A DNA stretch of 64,000 nt from Chthoniobacteraceae bacterium (GTDB lineage Bacteria; Verrucomicrobiota; Verrucomicrobiia; Chthoniobacterales; Chthoniobacteraceae), in NCBI GenBank assembly GCA_947476255.1, contig CANJPY010000004.1, positions 33,330 to 97,329 of the forward strand, written 5' to 3'. The position numbers and the translations under genes are program-made. This document shows, one piece after another, positions 60,846 through 64,000 of this stretch. Numbering within the stretch: the first letter of the stretch is position 1; each line of letters opens with the position of its first letter. Under the pieces are notes generated by a model. It was not told the DNA's origin. It did no database searches and saw only the letters and a program-made list of their open reading frames with translations.

Positions 60846-62585
60846 CTATTGTGCCGGCACAGACTGAAGAAGTTTCAGTGAGATTTGCATCGCGTCATGC
60901 GCCTTCACCAGCATTTGTGCGCCTGTTTCAGAAAGAATCTTCGCGCGGGTGAGGGCTACTGTGGCTTGGGCAACGTCAACGTCCGCAATTCTGCTGCGGG
61001 CCTGTTCAAGGTTCACGTGAGCTGTGCGTGCAGCCGTGGCTGCGATACCAATAGCCATGGACTCTGCTCCGCAGCGCGCACGGTAATGGGCCACCCACTC
61101 AAGTGTGCGGGTTAATCCTGATAGGGGAATTTTGGTAAAGTCGTTTTCCTTTTCCAGAAGGTATCCCTTGATGCCTTTGGAGGCAGGATCACCAGTTGAG
61201 TCAGCCCATTCTCCGAAAGGACCTGAGATGTACCCAACATCCTCGTTCAAGACAGACGACGCAACATTGTCTGGTTGAGTGGCGTGGCGCTCCAATCCTT
61301 TGCCGAAGATATTCCAATCCATATTAGGATCAGTTCCGATCGCTCCCGCAGCGGGGGGAGTGTCAGCAATCCAATGCCATCCTTGATCAACATTTGAAGG
61401 AGTTTCAACGGCCCCCAAGTTTTGATATGCGCCAAGCCACAACATTTCTTTCGCTGGAACAGCAGAGAGTTGCTTGAAGGCGTCGGCGTATTCGGCTGCA
61501 GTTGTGAATGTTGCTAAATGCGGATCCGTTGCTCCAACAGGAAGATCGTTGGGTCCCGTACCGACGGTAGCGCCGTATGCTGCAGTCTTCGCATCATCCC
61601 ACGAAAGCGGCACCCCACGCACTGCTTGGTAAACCTTTTTTCCCGCCAACGTATACGCCAACACGTATCCAGTGACTTCATTTGTGGTATTCGCCTTAAC
61701 CTCATCCCCCATGTGTCCCGGTGTCACGCAGCCAGGATTGTTTTGTCCCCAAACCAAAGCGTCGGCTGAAGCCCCCACGCCGGACGATCCACCATTATCT
61801 GGTTGTCCAGCCTGCCAGAATTTGTACGCGTAAGGCTCGGATGTGTTCCAGTTCCAACCACCGTCAGGCTCAGGACCACCAAATTGTCGGAGCCCGATCC
61901 AGAGGGGATCCTTAGTCAAGTCAGGCAACCCCAACTGCCAGATAATCTCCTTCCATTCCTCCGCAGACGTTATGGTGGCCAGATAGCCTCCGAGCTTAGC
62001 AGCATCCGACTCGGCGTCGTCATAGAACTTCGCCCCGCTGATAATTTTGTAAATATGCTCCCCAAAAACATCCAGAAGCGACGGCTCCTTGAGCGGCGGC
62101 AGCACAAGCTCGATTGTCTGCCCCCCCTCCTGCCTCGACTGGCAGTAAAGAAACTGCTCCTTGTCGGTGTCAGAGAAAAGCGGGATTCCATTGAACTTCC
62201 GCTGGCCTATCTCTCGTATCTCGGAAGCCAGTTCCCAATATTCGGTAGCGTAGTTGGCTACGTCTGCGGGACTCTTCGAGACATCTTGCGAGAGGACCTT
62301 GAGCTCGCTCATCCGGGTCACCAAGTCCCCCACCGATTTCAGAGCGTCGTCCTGTACCCGCACGAAGGAGTCCGCGTTCAGGAGGTTGGTCTCGATGGCG
62401 CCGAGCCGCTTTAATGTAGCCTCTAGCTTTGCAGCTACCGCAGCACCCCCCGCGTCATCTACAGGAGCAGTAATTCTCTGGCCGCTTGAGAGCTTTCCGA
62501 GAGACTTCTCAACGGAGCTATTTGCGGCACTAAGATTTCTTTCTGTTGCCGATGTCAAGTTTGCGCCTGAGAGAACAATGGCCAT
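60846..62585 (-). CDS. Flagellin with two C-type-lectin-like domains in its variable region
   Basis: A 579-aa protein. Residues 1-140 are a flagellin N-terminus (NLSAANSSVEKSLGKLSSGQ, then RITAPVDDAGGAAVAAKLEA, RMSELKVLSQD, FNGIPLFSD). Residues 487-579 are a flagellin C-terminus (RTLEWVAHYRARCGAESMAI, then NLEQARSRIADVDVAQATVA and GAQMLVKAHD). Between them are two lectin-like domains. One, at about 177-311, has GGYLATITSAEEW, PLWIGLRQFGG, and the sugar-site-like FWQAGQPDNGG. The second, at about 316-478, has HLATFTTAAEYADAF, MLWLGAYQNL, WHWIADTPP and GYISGPFGEW. It should assemble into or cap a flagellar filament and display binding domains. No other flagellar gene is in the window. Confidence 0.88.
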   Translation of the reverse strand: MAIVLSGANLTSATERNLSAANSSVEKSLGKLSSGQRITAPVDDAGGAAVAAKLEATLKRLGAIETNLLNADSFVRVQDDALKSVGDLVTRMSELKVLSQDVSKSPADVANYATEYWELASEIREIGQRKFNGIPLFSDTDKEQFLYCQSRQEGGQTIELVLPPLKEPSLLDVFGEHIYKIISGAKFYDDAESDAAKLGGYLATITSAEEWKEIIWQLGLPDLTKDPLWIGLRQFGGPEPDGGWNWNTSEPYAYKFWQAGQPDNGGSSGVGASADALVWGQNNPGCVTPGHMGDEVKANTTNEVTGYVLAYTLAGKKVYQAVRGVPLSWDDAKTAAYGATVGTGPNDLPVGATDPHLATFTTAAEYADAFKQLSAVPAKEMLWLGAYQNLGAVETPSNVDQGWHWIADTPPAAGAIGTDPNMDWNIFGKGLERHATQPDNVASSVLNEDVGYISGPFGEWADSTGDPASKGIKGYLLEKENDFTKIPLSGLTRTLEWVAHYRARCGAESMAIGIAATAARTAHVNLEQARSRIADVDVAQATVALTRAKILSETGAQMLVKAHDAMQISLKLLQSVPAQ

Positions 62586-62726
62586 AATTGATAGTTTGGC
62601 CAGTATGTCTCGAGAAGCGCAATAAAGTTCTGAAGTTAGATTTGCTCATTTCGCACTCGGGCTATTTTGGAAGGGGGGAGTCATTTCATTGATACCCCTC
62701 GAGCTTTATTCGTTTGTTTTTCCCGC

Positions 62727-63815
62727 TCAGTCGTCGTCCCGGCCGGCAGGGCCGGTGAAGACGAAGGCCGCGCGGATTGGCGCGGGCATCTTGCTGGAGG
62801 GGCCCCGGACGCTGCGCCAGATGATCTCGTTGAGTACCAGGTCGTCAGCCGCGTCTTCCCTGCGGAAGTTCAATTTGCGCGATTTTGACGCGCCCCACGC
62901 CAGTTTGGTATTCAGCGCGTTTAGGTCGGTCTCGGGTATGACGGCGTTGTATGGCTTTGCGTCCGCGTCAGGGTGGAAGCAGCGGTACATCGGGGTGGCG
63001 GCGGCATCAAACTGCGACATGGGCCGCATTCCGAGGATGAGTTCCATCGTGCGAAGCATCGAACTCGTCGAATACATGGTCGAATCCACGCCAACCTTTC
63101 TCGAATACGGGCTGATAGCGAGCGCGACAGTCCGGTGAGCGTCGATGTGGTCGGGGCCGTTTTGTGCATCATCTTCCACGACGAAAATCGCGGTCGAGGA
63201 CCAGAACTTGGACTTGGAAACGGCTTCGACCAGTCTTCCCAGCGCGAGGTCGTTGTCCGCCATGCAGGCGGTGGGCGTCCATTTTCCGGGGGCGGTGCCG
63301 GAGGTGTGGTCCTGTGGCAGGCGCACGATCTGGAGCCGCGGCATCTCCCCCTCCTTCTCAAAGCGGCGCAGTTCGCTGATAAATCGTTCAGCCCGCTTCA
63401 CATCGGGGTAGTCCATGTCGAAGCTCCGGAAGAGCGGGTCAAACCGGCCCTCGAGGGACTTGAGGCGGGTCTTGCAGGGGTCCTCCGGCCTTTTGCCGTT
63501 TTGCACAAACTCTCCGTAGCTCCGGAAGCTGACGCCCGCGGCAAGGGCGCTATCCCAGAGGTAGCCGCCGGCAGGGGTGGCGATGGGAAAGTGGCCTTCG
63601 CTCGGGTAGGCGAACTTCTTGGATTTGTTGTGGCCGTAGCTGAGCGGCCAGAACTTCTCGACGTAGTCGGTCGCGTAGGCGGCCATGCTCCATTCGTGGC
63701 CGTCGGCGCTGACTTCGCTTTCGACATAAAAGTTGTCGAGCAGCACGAACTCGCGGGCGAGCTTTAACGCTCCCGCGTCCAGGCTGAAGAAATCGTGCCG
63801 GGGGGCAAAAAGCAA
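62727..63815 (-). pseudogene. N-terminally truncated phosphoesterase (YncE/alkaline-phosphatase-type, PF04185-like)
   Basis: A 362-aa frame. From about residue 19 it matches the C-terminal half of phosphoesterase-family proteins: LAREFVLLDNFYVESEVSAD, MAAYATDYVEKFWPLSYG, GYLWDSALAAGVSFRSYGEF, MADNDLALGRLVEAVSKS, FVVEDDAQNGPDHIDAHRTV and SMLRTMELILGMRPMSQFD. Full proteins carry an extra N-terminal half with a beta-propeller and the nucleophile region, both absent here. The first 18 codons are made by repeat copy C, not by the family sequence. It is probably inactive. Its codon use looks more GC-rich than the neighbouring flagellin. Confidence 0.75.
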
Positions 63816-63827
63816 ATGCCTATCCTT
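63763..63827 (+). repeat. Island repeat copy C (65 bp)
   Basis: A near-identical direct copy of 60663-60727. It covers the apparent start of the truncated phosphoesterase, and the homology to that family begins right at the repeat border (63762/63763). Confidence 0.9.
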
Positions 63828-63959
63828 CTTTGCCTGTCGTGGGCTGGATGGAGTTGCGAAATTACGTCCGGGGCGTCCGCAGCTGGCGTGGGCATCCCGA
63901 CACTCGCTTGGTGCAGGTGGAAGCGTTCAGGGCTTTCTGGAAGGGGTCTGAACGGTAAA
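63828..63959 (+). pseudogene. Possible C-terminal gene fragment
   Basis: A plus-strand frame continuing out of repeat C and ending at the TAA at 63957: GWMELRNYVRGVRSWRGHPD, then TRLVQVEAFRAFWKGSER. It has no start of its own. It may be the tail of a gene joined to the repeat, but no family is recognised. The rest to 64000 shows nothing further. Confidence 0.25.
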
Positions 63960-64000
63960 GCGGCATGGGTTCGGTTGGCCGGCCAAATTTGGCACCTTTG

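Noticed and set aside
60846..62585. Flagellin lectin domains as a target of a diversity-generating retroelement
   Set aside because: Such targets usually carry the variable site at the end of a C-terminal lectin fold beside a reverse transcriptase and template repeat. Here the domains are internal and no reverse transcriptase gene is in the window.
62586..62726. A sigma-28 flagellar promoter before the lectin-flagellin
   Set aside because: No convincing TAAA-N15-GCCGATAA match was seen in the short upstream region, so no promoter is claimed.
60663..63827. Repeats B and C as integron attC sites
   Set aside because: Copy B starts with GTTTAAC, like an R'' box, but copy C has C in place of the first purine. 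No matching GTTRRRY box or long inverted symmetry is present, and no integron integrase is in the window.

Overview
The window looks like chromosomal DNA of a PVC-superphylum bacterium, most likely a member of Verrucomicrobiota. The evidence is a planctomycete-type cytochrome/DUF1549/DUF1553 protein followed by a DUF1501 protein, a sulfatase, four secreted PQQ-type beta-propellers, a cytochrome-tagged formylglycine-generating-enzyme homologue, and cupredoxin/PA14 and sugar-dehydrogenase-like secreted proteins. This is an inference from gene content; no rRNA or marker phylogeny is available.

Bases 1-41,000 are ordinary chromosome. A minus-strand type II secretion pseudopilin operon (5395->20, running off the left edge) encodes a YkgJ-type Cys cluster protein, GspH, GspI, GspJ, GspK, GspL-like and GspM-like proteins and a Pro-rich periplasmic protein. 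A sulfatase-modifying-factor homologue and tolB follow on the plus strand. Next is a tightly packed eight-gene minus-strand unit (18192->8475): MFS transporter, acyl-adenylate ligase, acyl reductase/aldehyde dehydrogenase, iron alcohol dehydrogenase, PQQ propeller, HemW/HutW-like radical SAM enzyme, chorismate-lyase-fold protein, second PQQ propeller. Its overlaps suggest one pathway that activates and reduces a carboxylic acid. Two more PQQ propellers, miaE, a sulfatase, the DUF1549/1553-DUF1501 pair, folD, a cupredoxin-PA14/sugar-dehydrogenase pair, ymdB, fmdB, a BaiN-type flavoprotein, an ABC exporter and a PfkB kinase complete this part.

At about 41.17 kb the character changes. A 3'-terminal tRNA fragment with its own terminator lies beside a tyrosine recombinase, which is the usual left end of an integrated island. 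To its right are a DUF4143 ATPase, a 24-repeat CRISPR array with a type I-G (formerly I-U) cas operon (csb1, csb2, cas3, a Csb3-like gene, a cas4-cas1 fusion, cas2), and a phage/plasmid-like module. That module holds a 31-aa ORF with an ideal Shine-Dalgarno site, an unknown 166-aa protein, a Cas4/RecB-like Fe-S nuclease, two small zinc-ribbon proteins and a DUF932 protein, with strong RNA hairpins between them.

The last 6 kb are a mosaic. An ecsC-family gene is split by an IS256-family element with an 8-bp target duplication. A flagellin carries two C-type-lectin-like domains in place of its variable region. A decapitated phosphoesterase follows. Three same-orientation copies of a 51-65 bp repeat punctuate this segment. 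The lectin-bearing flagellin and the repeats around it are the most unusual content of the window.
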